Below are positions 13,501 to 26,839 of a stretch of 64,000 bases of DNA, piece by piece (position 1 is the stretch's first letter; every line of letters begins with the position of its first letter). The notes beneath the pieces were generated by a model that worked only from the letters and a program-made list of their open reading frames with translations, did not search any database and was not told the origin of the DNA. A program made the position numbers and the translations under genes. Where the stretch lies: positions 52,462,473-52,526,472 of the forward strand of contig NC_087062.1 of the NCBI RefSeq assembly GCF_963678635.1, in the 5' to 3' direction. This DNA comes from Symsagittifera roscoffensis (lineage: Eukaryota > Xenacoelomorpha > Acoela > Convolutidae).

Positions 13501-16500
13501 GTGATTTGGCGCTTCAACAAAATTTAAGTTTTTCCCTAAACTTAATTTGTTTTTTTTTGCACCGGGTTAAACAATTTAGTCAGCTTGAAAAAATTCTTTA
13601 CAAAACTGATCACAAAACTGATCACAAGCGAAAACTTTTTGTGATTTTGATATGAAACCAGGAGATGAGCCTGGTTTAAAAACCATTAAGAAAGTCCGCA
13701 TAGGCTTGTATTTGTGTTGGATGTATTTGTGGATTCTGGTTACAAGCGTTTGATTTTGTTTAAGTCCTTAGGTGCAAACAGTTTTCAAATGCTTCTGTAG
13801 TATTCACTGAAATTTACTTTCAAAACCAATTTTTGTCGGCAAACCCATGACAAGCAAAATGATCAAAAAACAAAAAGATCTGTTTGTGTGATTCATTAAT
13901 CTCAGGATTTAACAAAACCAGAGCGATTTAGAAAATGTCATGTTGCGTATTATATGGCTAAATGATGCCTAATTTTATCGAAATGCTTTTGATCAACTCA
14001 AAAATTTACAACTTGGCTTTGTATATGTCTATTGAAATTGATCAGAGAAAAAAACATCAACCACAATTTTTTGTTAGACTTTTTTGAGACAACAGATCAA
14101 ATTTACCCAGTAGCCGATTTGGAGGACACCCCGTTTCTGGGATTCGAACCCTGCCGACCCTAAGTGTGCCCTTATTGGATTTTTGAGATATCCTTTTTTG
14201 GCTGAGTGAACCTAAAATTGTTCTGAACGCGCCTTCGTCCGCATCATAAAATAATGTTGAGTGTGTATCGCGCGGGGGAAATCATGTTTTATGAGTTGGC
14301 TGGCCGACCCTAAAGATTTCTAAAGGCGCCTTCGGCTTCATTATCAAATAATATTGAGTGAGTAGCGCGCGGGCAGAACATCTTGGATCTTTCCCACGTG
14401 AAGCTACAATCTAAAATCTTTTGATCAGTACTTTCTAGGTCGAAAAGTGAAAATTTCAAAAATTTGCGCAAAAAACTCAAAAACACTCATTTAATCGAAC
14501 TGGATCTGAAAACTGTTAAGTAAGCAATTTTTCTTGTCATGAAACAAAAGTAAATAATCTTGGCGTCATATCAGAGCAAAGCCCTGAAAGTTTTTACTGC
14601 CTTTTAGTGATTTTGCGATGGTTTCTGAAAAAAACTGTTCAGATAGCATGAAAAAATTCTCAGCAAATTATGAAAAGTTTTTCATCAAAAAGGTAGCATG
14701 TACAAAATGATTTAGCATTTCAATAAAATGAAATTATTTCAGTAAAATTAGTTTGGGTTTTTTAAGCCGTGTTACAATAAGTAGCAGCACAGCCAGTTTC
14801 AAGAAACTCTTTACAAAATTGATCACAGGCGAAAACTTTTTTTGAATATGAGACCAAGAGATTGGCCTAAGGAATTTGTTCAGAAATCATTGAGATAATC
14901 CGAATAGGTTTGTGTTTGGGTGTGTGTGTGTGTCGCGTTTGGTTGTGAATTCGGGCTAGAAGCGTTTTATTTTGTTCTTAGGTGGAATCGATTTTTGTAA
15001 TGTTCACTGAAAAACACTTTCAAATCCAAATTTTGTCGGCGAATCCATGACAAGCAAAATGATCAAAAAAAAAACAAAAAGATCCGTTTATATGATTCGT
15101 TAATCTCAGGAATCAACAAAATTAGAACGATTTAGCAAACAGCCATGTTGCGTATTCTAAGGCTAAATGATGCCCAATTTTATCGAGATGCTTTCAAACA
15201 ACTCAAAAAGTTACAACTTGGCTTTATATATATATATCAATTGAAATTGGTCAGAGGAAAAAATCTCAACCACAATTTTTCGACAGTCTTTTTTGAGACA
15301 TCAGATTAAATACACCCAGTAGCAGATTTTGGGGGAAAACCCCCTCTCTGGGATTCGAATCCTGCCGACCCAAAATGTGCACCCTTTGGACTTTTGAGAT
15401 ATCTTATTTTGGCTGACTGACACTAAATTTTTTTTTCTAATGGGACCTACGACTCCGTCATAAAATAATGTTGAGGGACTAGTGAGCGGGGGAAATAATG
15501 TTGGACGAGTTGGCTGACGACCCTAAAATTTTTCTAACGGCGCCTTCAGATCCATTATAATATAATGTTTAGGGAGTAGCGCGCGGACGAGAAGATCCTA
15601 GATCCGCCCCCCGTAAATCCAAAAACTACAAGTTTTTGATCATTACTTTCTAAAGCGAATAGGTCAAAGTTTCAAAAATTTGTGCACAGAAAATCAAAAG
15701 CATTCATGTAGAGTTGAGTGTTTTTTTTCAGAAGTAAATTAACTAAAATCAAAAATTTTATTATGATCTTAAAAGCTTGCAGGCTCGTATATCAGAGAAA
15801 AACCATGCATTTTCCAACTGCCCCGTACAAGGCATTGAATTGTTTTTATTGATAATTTCGCGACGCTAAAAGTTTTAGCTTGTCAATATCAAAATTTAAA
15901 TTTAAAAATTTCAGTCGGTGAGAAAAATAAAAAAGACTAGTTTATTTGCTTCATCATTACGAGGCCAAACTGTGCAATTTGGAAATTGTAAGCGGATTCC
16001 GCAACAGGTAGAAATCGGATTTGTTCCGGAATCTGCAAAATTGTTGTTTTTCTTCGATCTTCTCTGCCATTTTGGATTCCACCGAGAAATAGCTAAAACA
16101 CTGCATTGCTCACAATTGCTCCAAAAACAGACAATTTTGCGGAATTTGCAGCAAAAAGTGTGGAATCCGAAACAAATCCATGAACAAACAATATTAATGT
16201 GTTTAGTATACAATTAAGCTGTCGCGGAATCCGCAACTGTAAATGGAATTTGCAAATTGTAAGCGGAATCCGCAAATTGTAAGCGGAATCAGAAAATTGT
16301 AAGCTGAATCCTCATAAATTTGCGGAATCCGCGTACATTTGCGGAATACGCTTACATTTGCGGAATCCGAAACAACTATCTATGCTTGCTCGTTGCGGAA
16401 CGCCCAGCAAAACTAAAATGCCGACAAAATTTACGTTACAGGTGTTTGTACGCAGAATCCACTGAAATTTTGTTAGTGGAATCTTCTTACATTTTGTAAC

Positions 16501-19500
16501 ATGATCTAAGACTTGTCTCTGGAATCCAGGAACATACAGACACAAGAATGTGCGCCTTACAGTGCACAGCTTAGCCTTGTAATGTCTTTGATGTAGAATA
16601 AATTGCCAAATTTTTACATTGGTTTGATTGTGAGATAAACTGCATGCAAAACAACCCTGTTTTGCGCTTGCAACACCATGCAAAGTTTTTTGATGGCGAA
16701 TAAGTTAGCCCAAAACAGAGCCTAAGTAGTAATTTTCATATCTTGATGAAAAAAATTGCTGCTAAAATTACCGCTGCTAAAAAAAAACGATCAGCTATTC
16801 AATCAAACAAACTGGCGATTTTTACGGCCAATATTACGAGGCCAAACTGTGTACTGGATAGGCGCACAATTTTGTGTCTGTATGTTCCTGGATTCCACAG
16901 ACAAACCTTTAAACATGTTCTAAAATAAATTGGATTCCACCTAGAAAACTTCCGTGGATTCCGCGTACAAACACCTGTAACGTAAAATTTGTCGGCACAT
17001 TTGTTGTGCCGAGGATTCCGCAACAAGCGAATATAGCTAGTTATTTTGGATTCCCAACTTTAAGTATTTTCCACAAAGCGTAAGTGGAGTCCGCAAATGT
17101 AAATAGAATCCGTAAACTGTAAGTGGAATCAGAATTTTGTTTATTACTGAACTTGCCTATGAAACATTAAAAGCTAGAGCTGGATTTCTTATCTATAGCA
17201 ATGCCGAATTTCAAAAGCAAGGACTTAACCATTGTCAGCGGACTCCACAATCAAATCTTACAACGTTCGTCAACTAAACCGGTGGATGTCACTTTTTAGT
17301 ATTTTGAAAACACAACACCGAATATATTCAATCTTTGGAGTCATTGAGTTGAGAGTGTAAGGAAATTCAACACACAGCATATCGCCAAATTAGGTCAGTA
17401 TTTGGGATTGTATAAATGTCAAATGCTGGTCAGTATTTGGGATTCCATCAACCCCAAACACTGATGATCTAATATATTCTGATTCTAGTGAATTGAGATC
17501 GAAGTTGAGATCGAAGTTATCAGGTTTTGAGATCGAAGTTGGGTTGACAGGAATTGAGACCAAATGTTTGGTATTTCAACTGGTAGTTGATCAATGTAGT
17601 AATTGAGATTGATTTTTCTGGTGACCATCTAGTAAATTAAAGCTATAAAATTAACGTTATACTACACATATACTACATATATGTAAACGGAAATCGCAAA
17701 CAAAATGCGGATTCCACGGACAATTTGCGGATTTCACGTACAGTTTACGGATTCCGCTTACAGTTTCGGAATCCGCAACAGCTCAATTTAACTATACAAA
17801 TGTCTTTTTATTTGTTTGTGGATTCCACAAACTGTTCTGGATTCCACCAATACGGTTGCGGATTCCGCAAAATTGCCTATTTTTGGAACGATTTTGAGCG
17901 GTACAAAGTTTTAGGTATTTGTTTGTGGAATCAAAAAAAGCGAAGACGATAAAAGAAAAGTAGCAAAGCTGCAGATTCCGCGACAAATCTGATTTTGGCC
18001 TGTTGCGGATTCCGCTTACAATGCACAGAATGCCCAGTTTGGCCTCGTAATCAAAGAGTTCGATATTTTTGAATTACTCTAACGACTATGTTAGATATTG
18101 AGAAAACATTGCTCATCAAATTTCTAAAATAAACATACCAATGATGCTGAAAAAACTAATATCAAGACATTGAGAATCAAGACTCAGACTTATTGTTAAT
18201 TCCAATCACCATTCGAAATATTTGTTTGGGGGCAAAAATAATAAACTTTTCTAACTGCATGTCTCCTTTTAGCTATGATTTTTCTAGTTTCTTACAAGAA
18301 GTGTAGTCAAGCCGATTCTGATAGTTCATACTGATTCTGACACACAAAATGAGTCAACCATTTGTTTTCAGAGAATTAATTTTTAGATTATGATGAACTA
18401 ATTAATAAAATTTCAAATAAATCCAAACTAGGGCTCAATCTTTGCTTGATACAAACTATTGTGTTAACATGAACTGATCATACTCTTATTTCTTTTCTAT
18501 ATAAATCTATTTTTTTTAAAACAATCAAAACTTTTTTAGGAAAAAAAGAATAGTTACCTTCACTGTGTAAGAAAACTGCGTTTAAAAGAAGAACATTTTC
18601 AAAACGATTGAAACTTGTATTGGTAAATTCTAAAACGCTAGATACCTAAAAACAGACAATTCTTGTCTAATGGCCATCCACTCGAAAAATTTGATTTTTA
18701 AAAAGAATTGTAGAAATTAAATGAAATGTTACATATGTTTTGGAAAGAAGTTATTACACTTTTTATGATGCTTAATTAATTATTATTGATAAATAAACCA
18801 ATACAGTTACTAAGCATCTCCAAACCGTTTACTACTTCGAAATGCTATCGGTTACAGTTTTTCATTTTCAGCTGAGAGTTTTTTCAGGATGTGGTTGAAT
18901 GATTCTGTGAGGAAGTTTGTTGGAATCTATTTAACAAACCTAAAAAAGCCCGGAAAGTTTTTTCTTGGTCAAAAACATGTCTGCTTTCAGCATCAATTAT
19001 GTCAAAATTTTGCTATCATCTGCAGTGTTTACGATTGTTCTAGCACAGAGATAAGACGAATAATCAATGCAAAAGAATCGTACGAGACAATTTAAGGTAG
19101 AAATATATAAATGCGAAGCATTTGATTAATCCACGCCTCACCTTGATTGAAACTTGTCGCCTCTTTTCAATTATAACGCATTTATATTTTATCTGGCTAA
19201 GCCTACGAGATTTTCTTTAAGGATTTTACCTCTGATACCACTCCCAGAATTAATTCGTGATTGAATACTGCGATTCATTTCTCAATCCTAATTCGCATTT
19301 TTCATTAGAAACTCACAAAGTAGGCAATCATGCAGGAGACTTTACATGTATTTTTAGGCTTAAGTAAAACAAGACTGCTCGTATCAGGGCAAAGCCCTGA
19401 ATGTTCCGACTGTCCTTTAAGGTTTATGGAGCAGTAATAACATTAAAAAATTCAATGAAATAAAACAAAATGAAAAAAAAAATTCTGAAATTTAAAATTT

Positions 19501-22500
19501 TTTATGAAAATCATCCACCCACACGCCATATAAAGTACAAAAGTATAGATTTCGCTCCTTGCAACAAACAATTATGGCAAACAAGCTTCTTTTAACCAAT
19601 TTGGAGCGATTTCTAGGACGGATTAACTCTCCGCTTACGCGTTAATAGCGCGAAATATATCGCGCGCTAATTGTCCCCAATTGGCCAAAATGGCAATCTT
19701 TAAACCCCCGTAACTTTACGAAAAATAATCACAGGTGAAATATCTTTTCAAATTTGAGCTCAGGACAACAATACCTTTCGATTGATATAAAAAATTCCTT
19801 CAAACAAGGCTAGTTAAAAAGTCGAAATTTGTCTGAAGAAAAAAAAACCCACCCCGAGCACATATATTCCGTTACTTTCGTATCGAAAGTCGGAACAACA
19901 AGACTACGCGCATAGGAGCAAAGGTACGCGTATGATTGTTCCAAGGGCTTTCAAACTCGATGGAATAGTTTTCGCTTTTGCAAAAAAGATAGAAGATACC
20001 ATTTGAAAAAAATAAACAAGACTGCTCGTATCAGGGCTCGTATCAGGACTGCTCGTACCGCTTTTTGATTCTATGTAAGTTTGTCTTTCAATAGTTTGAA
20101 GACTATATCTATGATACTATACTTAGAACGTAATACGTATTTACCGAACACACATTTTTAATCCGAAACTAAATGAAACAAGACTGCTCGTATCATGGCG
20201 AAGCCCTGAATGTTTCGACTGCCTATTAAGGTTTATGGAGCAGTAATAACATTAAAAAATTAAAAGTAATAAAACAAAAAGAAAAAATTTTTTGCTAAAA
20301 TTTGAAATTTTTTAAATAAAAATCATGCCCCAACCCGCCATATAAAGAACAAAAGGATAGATTTTGCTACTTGTAACAAATCAATTATGGCAAATAAGCT
20401 TCGTTAAACTAATTTGGAACGATTTCTAAGACGGATTAACTCTCCGCTTACGCATTAATATCACAAAAAATATATCGCGCGTTAATTGTCCCAAATTGGC
20501 CAAAATGGCAATATTTAAATCCCCATAAAATTACAAAAAATGATTACAGGTAAAACATCTTTTCAAATTTCAGCTCAGGACAACAATAGTTTTCGAATGA
20601 TATAAAAAATTCCGTCAAAAATGGCTAGTTAAAAAGTCGAAATTTGTCTGAAGAAAAAAAAATCCCACCCGAGCACAAATATTCCGTTACTTTCGTATCG
20701 AAAGTCAGAACAATAAGACTGCTCGTATCAGGGGGGTGCCCTGAACGTTCCGACTGCCTTTTAAGGTTTATGGAGAAGTAATAACCTTAAAAAATTAAAT
20801 GTAAAAAAAAATAAAAATGATTGTTTTTTCTAAATTTTGAAATTTTTATGAAAATCATGCCCCCACACACCATATAAAGTACAAAAAGATAAATTTCGCT
20901 CCTTGTAACAAATCAATTATCGCAAATAAGCTTCTTTCAACCAATTTGGAACGATTTCTAAGACGGATTAAATTTCCGCTTACACGTTAATAGCGCGAAA
21001 TATATCGCGCGTTGATTGTCTCAAATTGGCCAAAATGGCAATCTTTAAACCCCCATAATTTTACAAAAAATAATCACAGGTATATAATCTTTTCAAATTT
21101 TAGCTCAAGACAACAATAGCTTTCGAATGACATAAAAAATTCCGTCAAAAAAGGCTAGTTAAAAAGTCGAAAATTGTCTGGAGAAAAAAAAACCCCGAGC
21201 ACAAGTTTTCCGTTACTTTCGTTTCGAAAGTCGGAACTTTAAATAAATTCTCTAGAAATTTTCTTCTTCTAAACTCCTTCCTCCACAAGCTATGTAAAAT
21301 ACAAAGTGATTTGTGTCGCATATGGCAATAAACTATATAGTCCAAGTAGCCTGCCTCAATTCTATTTGGAACGGTTTCATTGACGATTTAAAACTCCGCT
21401 TACATATGCTGGGTTAGTTATCGCTAACTGGCCAAACTGGCAACCTTTGAACTCCCCTTACTTTACGAACAACAATCACAGGTGAAATATTTGTTTCAAA
21501 CTGAGTTCAGCACAACAATATTACTTTTTGGCTGATATTGAAAATTTTTGTCCAGAATTACTTATTAAAAAATCCGGTGAAATAAGAATCCTCGAAAGTG
21601 CAACTATTGCATCATTTTTTTTTTAAAAAATTGCGACAATAACAAAAATAGATGTTGAAAGTAGCAATTTCAGATATTTTTTCCCACTTTCGGTAAAAAA
21701 TCAGGAATATTTTTTGCTAGTGCTGGTTTGTTGTTTAGTAAATTTTCGACACTTTAATTAAGTTATTTACGAAATGTTCTTACCATCTGACGGAATGTTC
21801 TTACCATATGGCGGAATGTTCTTCCATCTGACGGAATGTTCTTACCATCTGAAAGAAATTGTTGTCCTGAGCTTAAATTCAATAAAAAATAACTATTTTA
21901 CCCGTGATCATTTTTTGTAAAGCTACGGTGGTTCGAAAAATGCTAGTTTAGCCTTTTTGAAAAATTAACGGGTGATATAACGCGTTCTTATAATACGCGT
22001 AAATGGCGAACTAACGCGTTCCAAATTGAATTGAGTTCTGCAACTGAGATCTATTAAAACAATAGAAGACGCTTAACCAACCCTTTGTGTTTTACATTAC
22101 CGGTGGAGGGATAAAGTGAAGAAAATTTTTTTTAATGGTTTGTTTGTCAATTTTCAGCCAAAAAACTTGTAATTGGACTTAAAGTTCAGGCGGAACATTG
22201 AGGACTTTGCCCTGATATACGAGCAATCTTGTTTTACGATATAAACTTTTTTAGCGAGAAATGCGAACATTTTTCTTGGTGAGAAATGCGTTTTTGCATT
22301 GCGCTGACCATTAAGTTATGAGGCAGGGTTCTTTCAAAGTCTTCGCATAGCTCAGAAAATTACTTTTTGACCCGTTTAAGCTACAAAGTTGCCAGTACTT
22401 TTAAAAACCCGCTTGATCTCTTGCTCTCCGGTCCCTATGTTATAAAGCCTGGATGCGCCCTTAGGTATAAAAGCTGACATGAAAGTCTCACATGTTGGGG

Positions 22501-25500
22501 CCAAAAGTTATGGCTCATGAAAAGTATGTAGAACTGTGAGGGTATAATTTGTGTAGACATGTACAATGACGCGGAACAGCAGGTCTACTGGCTGGATGAC
22601 AATGTGGAGATGGACGACACTCTCTCCTCCACAGCCACTTTCTTCATAGACCCACAGCTCAAACACGACACCAAAGTCAACAGCTGGAGCGAAGGTAACA
22701 GGCAACACCCAAACCCCCAACCCCCCATTAGTCCATTCTAATTAGTCACCTCGCGCCACACTCTGCACTACGTGTCAGTTGAAATCAAACTACAAAAGTC
22801 ATCAAGCACTGAACGGAAACTACATTTATGATTCTCATTTACTTTGATCCCCTAAAATGTTGTCTTATTCTCTGATGTTAATGTCTGATATAAGCCCTCA
22901 GGAACCCTTCAATAGCACCCAACTCACTACAATAAGTTATTACAGGGGTGTCATTTTCTTCTATTCTTTACTAAGTAACAATAAGAAAAAAGTCATCTAA
23001 AGTCAAAACTAAATGACTACGTCAGAAGTAAACAGCTCAAAATATATTTTTCCAGTAGTTTTTTCCAAATTTTTTTAAGAAAATAGTTTAAGAATATTTC
23101 CATCATCTACTACATTTACTAGCATAGCACAAAAGTTTCCACTTTGTTTCTTTTTTTCTTCAGCTTCATGGTTCGCAGTAGGTTCTATAGAATGATATTC
23201 TGTTGATATGGAAAAACTTTATCTACATCTTTGTGAAAAAAACTGGAAACAATTATGATCAAGAAACTTATAGACTATCAAGCGAGAAAACTTTTCAGGA
23301 ATATACAAAAATCGCTAGTTCATTTTTTGAAAATTTGCTTCAAGCTGTACAATGCTGATTTAAATTATCCGGACAAAACGGATAAAACTCTAAAATTAAA
23401 ATTCGTTTTTCTCAAAATTGGTTACTTTTGGACAAAAACTTGATGATGACAAACCTTGCTTACAATTTTAGCAGAAATGAAATGGTGCAATTCATTTTGT
23501 GAAATTCAATTCCAACATTTAATCCCAAAAATCTTTTTAATGGATTTTTTGAGTCAATCAGTAATTACGCCAAAACAATTTGTTCATTTGCTTACAAAGC
23601 TGCATTAAAGTTAGAGCCTCTTGTGTAGCTCAACGAAGTTTGAGAAGAGTATAATCTCCAAAAATTGGCTCAACATGTTTGAAAATTGATTTGAGTTTAT
23701 AAAAAAATTTCATTTAGTGAAAATGTCTTACCGATGCTATCGTATTTTGTTCTGACAAATACCGAAAAGCCATATTTGGTATAATAATTTTTTTTATCTA
23801 TAATGCTCAAAAAATGAACAAAAAAAAAGCCCAAGCACGAAATAGTTGGATTCAAAATGACTCCAAAAAAATTTAGGCAGAGCAAATAGCCTCGTGAAGG
23901 GTTAACTAGACGCACCTTGTTGTTCTGACTTTCGATACGAAAGTTACGGAATATTTGTGCTCGGGGTAACTTTTTTTTCTTCAGACAAATTTCGACTTTT
24001 TAACTAGCCATTTTGACAAAAATTTTTAATATCATTCAAAAAGTATTGATGTTCTGAGCTTAAATTTGAAAAGATATTTTACCTGTGAATATTTTTCGTA
24101 AAGTTATGGGGGTTTAAAGATTGCCATTTTGGCCAATTTGGGACAATTAACGCGCGATATAGTTCGCGCTAATAACGTGTAAGCGGAAATTTATTCCGTC
24201 TAAGAAAACGTTCCAAATTGGTTGAAAGGAGCTTTTTTGTCATAATTGATTTGTTACAATGAGCGAAACCTATTCTTTCGTCATTTATATGGAGCGTGGG
24301 GTGATGATTTCATAAAAAAAACTTCAAAATTTAGCTCCATTGGAAACGAATTAACTCGTATGATAGTGAACCCTTTGTTCCATTCTTTGTAAATCAGTCA
24401 AAAATTTTTTTTGATAAATTCAACAATTTGCGAATAGAGATTATAATTTTTTTGATTTAAAAAAAAAAACAAAAATAAACTGCTCGTATATCATGGCAAC
24501 CCAAAAGGTTTCGAGTGCCTTTTATTTGGTCTCTAATAGTTTTTCGGCAAACAACATTTGAGTAACTATAAATTTTCAACTGTCATTTTTACGTTTTCCG
24601 TAATAAAATTAAAAGAATCTGATTCAAGCAAAACTTGAGTTATTGACTTACTTGTTTAAATTTTGGAATAAAATTGTGTGTTCGATAAGTACGTATTACG
24701 TTCTATGTACCAAAGATAAAGTCTTCAAACTAATGAAAGAGCAACTTACATAGAATCAAAAAGCATTTAGGACAGTGCCTAAATTTTGTGATTCGGAACG
24801 CGTAGATTCCAGGTTCAATCCCTACTTTACATTTTCCAATCAAAAATACAACAAGCATAGAATTTATTCATTTCCTTCCATACTCGGAAAATCTGCAGAA
24901 TTTTCAAAAGATTATATTTGGTTCCTGTGCACAAGTTTCAAATCTTAAGTTAATGAAAAATGTTTGCGCTTCATTTGAGAATAAATGACTCAATTTTAGA
25001 ATAACATGAGTCTAACTCAATTTTAACTCAAGTTCGTTTAACTCAATTTCGAATAAATTCAAGCGCGGATGCAACTGCAGCCGAGGCGTGGGGCATACTT
25101 GATAGCTAGATGCAAATTGCTCGCAAAGTACTAACTATATTATGCCTTGAAAATTTAGTGAGTTGAAAAGTTAGTTTAATATCTAATCTCAAGGTGCCGA
25201 TTAATTTATTTTTTTTTCAATTCAACGAAAATGTTAGAGTTTCAGACGCTTTATCACATAGAGTTTCAGACGCTAAAAATGTACTGATGTCTTTTGAAAA
25301 TTTACTGTTTGTCCAACTTGAAAACCGTTTTTTGAAAGTTTTGTCATTCGTTCATCCAGGGGCGGCCAATATGTAGTAATTTTCCAAAAAGTGCCCAAAA
25401 ACACAGCCTTTTTGACTAGTTCCTCACGTCTTCCCCCCAACGTACCCCCCCCCCCCCCATCCCCCCCCAAAGTACCCCCCCCCCCCTCCCCAATCCACGA

Positions 25501-26775
25501 CGTACCCCATCATGTACCCCCCATCCCCTCACGTACCCCCCTCCCCCCTCCCCCCACCACGACGTATCCCCTCTCTAGTCAGGGGACATCTAACTGTTCA
25601 GAACTAAAAACATGCAAATATATTTCAGAGAGCAGCTTCTGAGGAAAACTGATAAAAACTCTACTCTCAGTCGCTCTCCCTTTTGGTCTCGTTTTTTTTC
25701 AATTAGGACAAAATAGTTAATTATTTATAAAGCGATTAATACACGAGGGAAAGGACCAGCACGTGGAGCTGTTCAGCTCGTCACGGACACCTGCTGTTAA
25801 ATCCCTAGTTAATGTTCAGTCTGACATCCCAGTTATTGTTACACACTAGTCCTTGTCTGTCTTCCCACCACTTTCACTTGTGAACCTTTTCGCTAGCAAG
25901 CTTGTTTGATTCAATAATTCAAGGTTCCATTCAATGATAACTATCTGTCGTGTGGTAATCTACTGCTGGTAACCCTTGTTTCAGAGTCCGATCACAGAGG
26001 TAGAGCAATTGCTTATACATGTTAACTGTTGGAATTGAATGTGCTTCTACTCTTAATTAGACTAACATACTTTTTGGTGCCCACTAAAATGGATGGAGTG
26101 GGTGAAACATATGCATCAAATCAACTCCACCCCTCTCGAATAGATATGGTACATTAAACTCCGCCGTTAGCTTTCTAAAAATATTTTGCATTCATAAGAT
26201 GACTGTTAGACATGTCGCATTATCATCATTACAAGAACATGATGTTGCTTAATATGCACCGGGATTTTTATGACTTGCTTGGGGTTTTTACGCATTTGAA
26301 GAACCCAATCCAATTAATGTCTGTCTAGTTCCAACTGAAAGAAATGTTATGAGCTGAGTCTGAAAAAACGCCCCATTTTGCGATTAAGCATAATTTGGAT
26401 AATGGTTCTACAATTGTTTTATGTGAATTATGCTAAATCAGAGGGGCGGATCTATGATCTTTTCAAGGCTGGGGGCTAGAAAAAATCCAAACTTTTCAAA
26501 AAGCTATTAAAAGGCCTATTATCCAAAGTTAACTGTAAAAATTAAAATGCCGTTTCAGGGGCTTTTTAAGAAAACATTTTGACCGAAAAAATTGCTCGTT
26601 TTTTGACGCGCGCTGCCCTCGATCCAAGTTAAAATAGTATGTGTTGGCACCTAACGTGCGTTACGAAAAATTTTAGGATCGCTCGTAGCAAAACCCACTA
26701 GTCAAACTTTTGGGTAGTGAGGGAGTCAATCCGACTACTGCTCAAGTAGTTTAAATTAAACATGTTTGATCAGCT

Positions 26776-26839
<64 letters not shown>

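Noticed and set aside
15918-16217. Overlapping 99- and 100-residue open frames on both strands
   Set aside because: Both lie in the foldback element and arise from repeats of its palindromic word.
25391-25642. Proline-rich 83-residue open frame
   Set aside because: It is the translation of C-runs and GTACCCC repeats, with no splice sites or promoter context.
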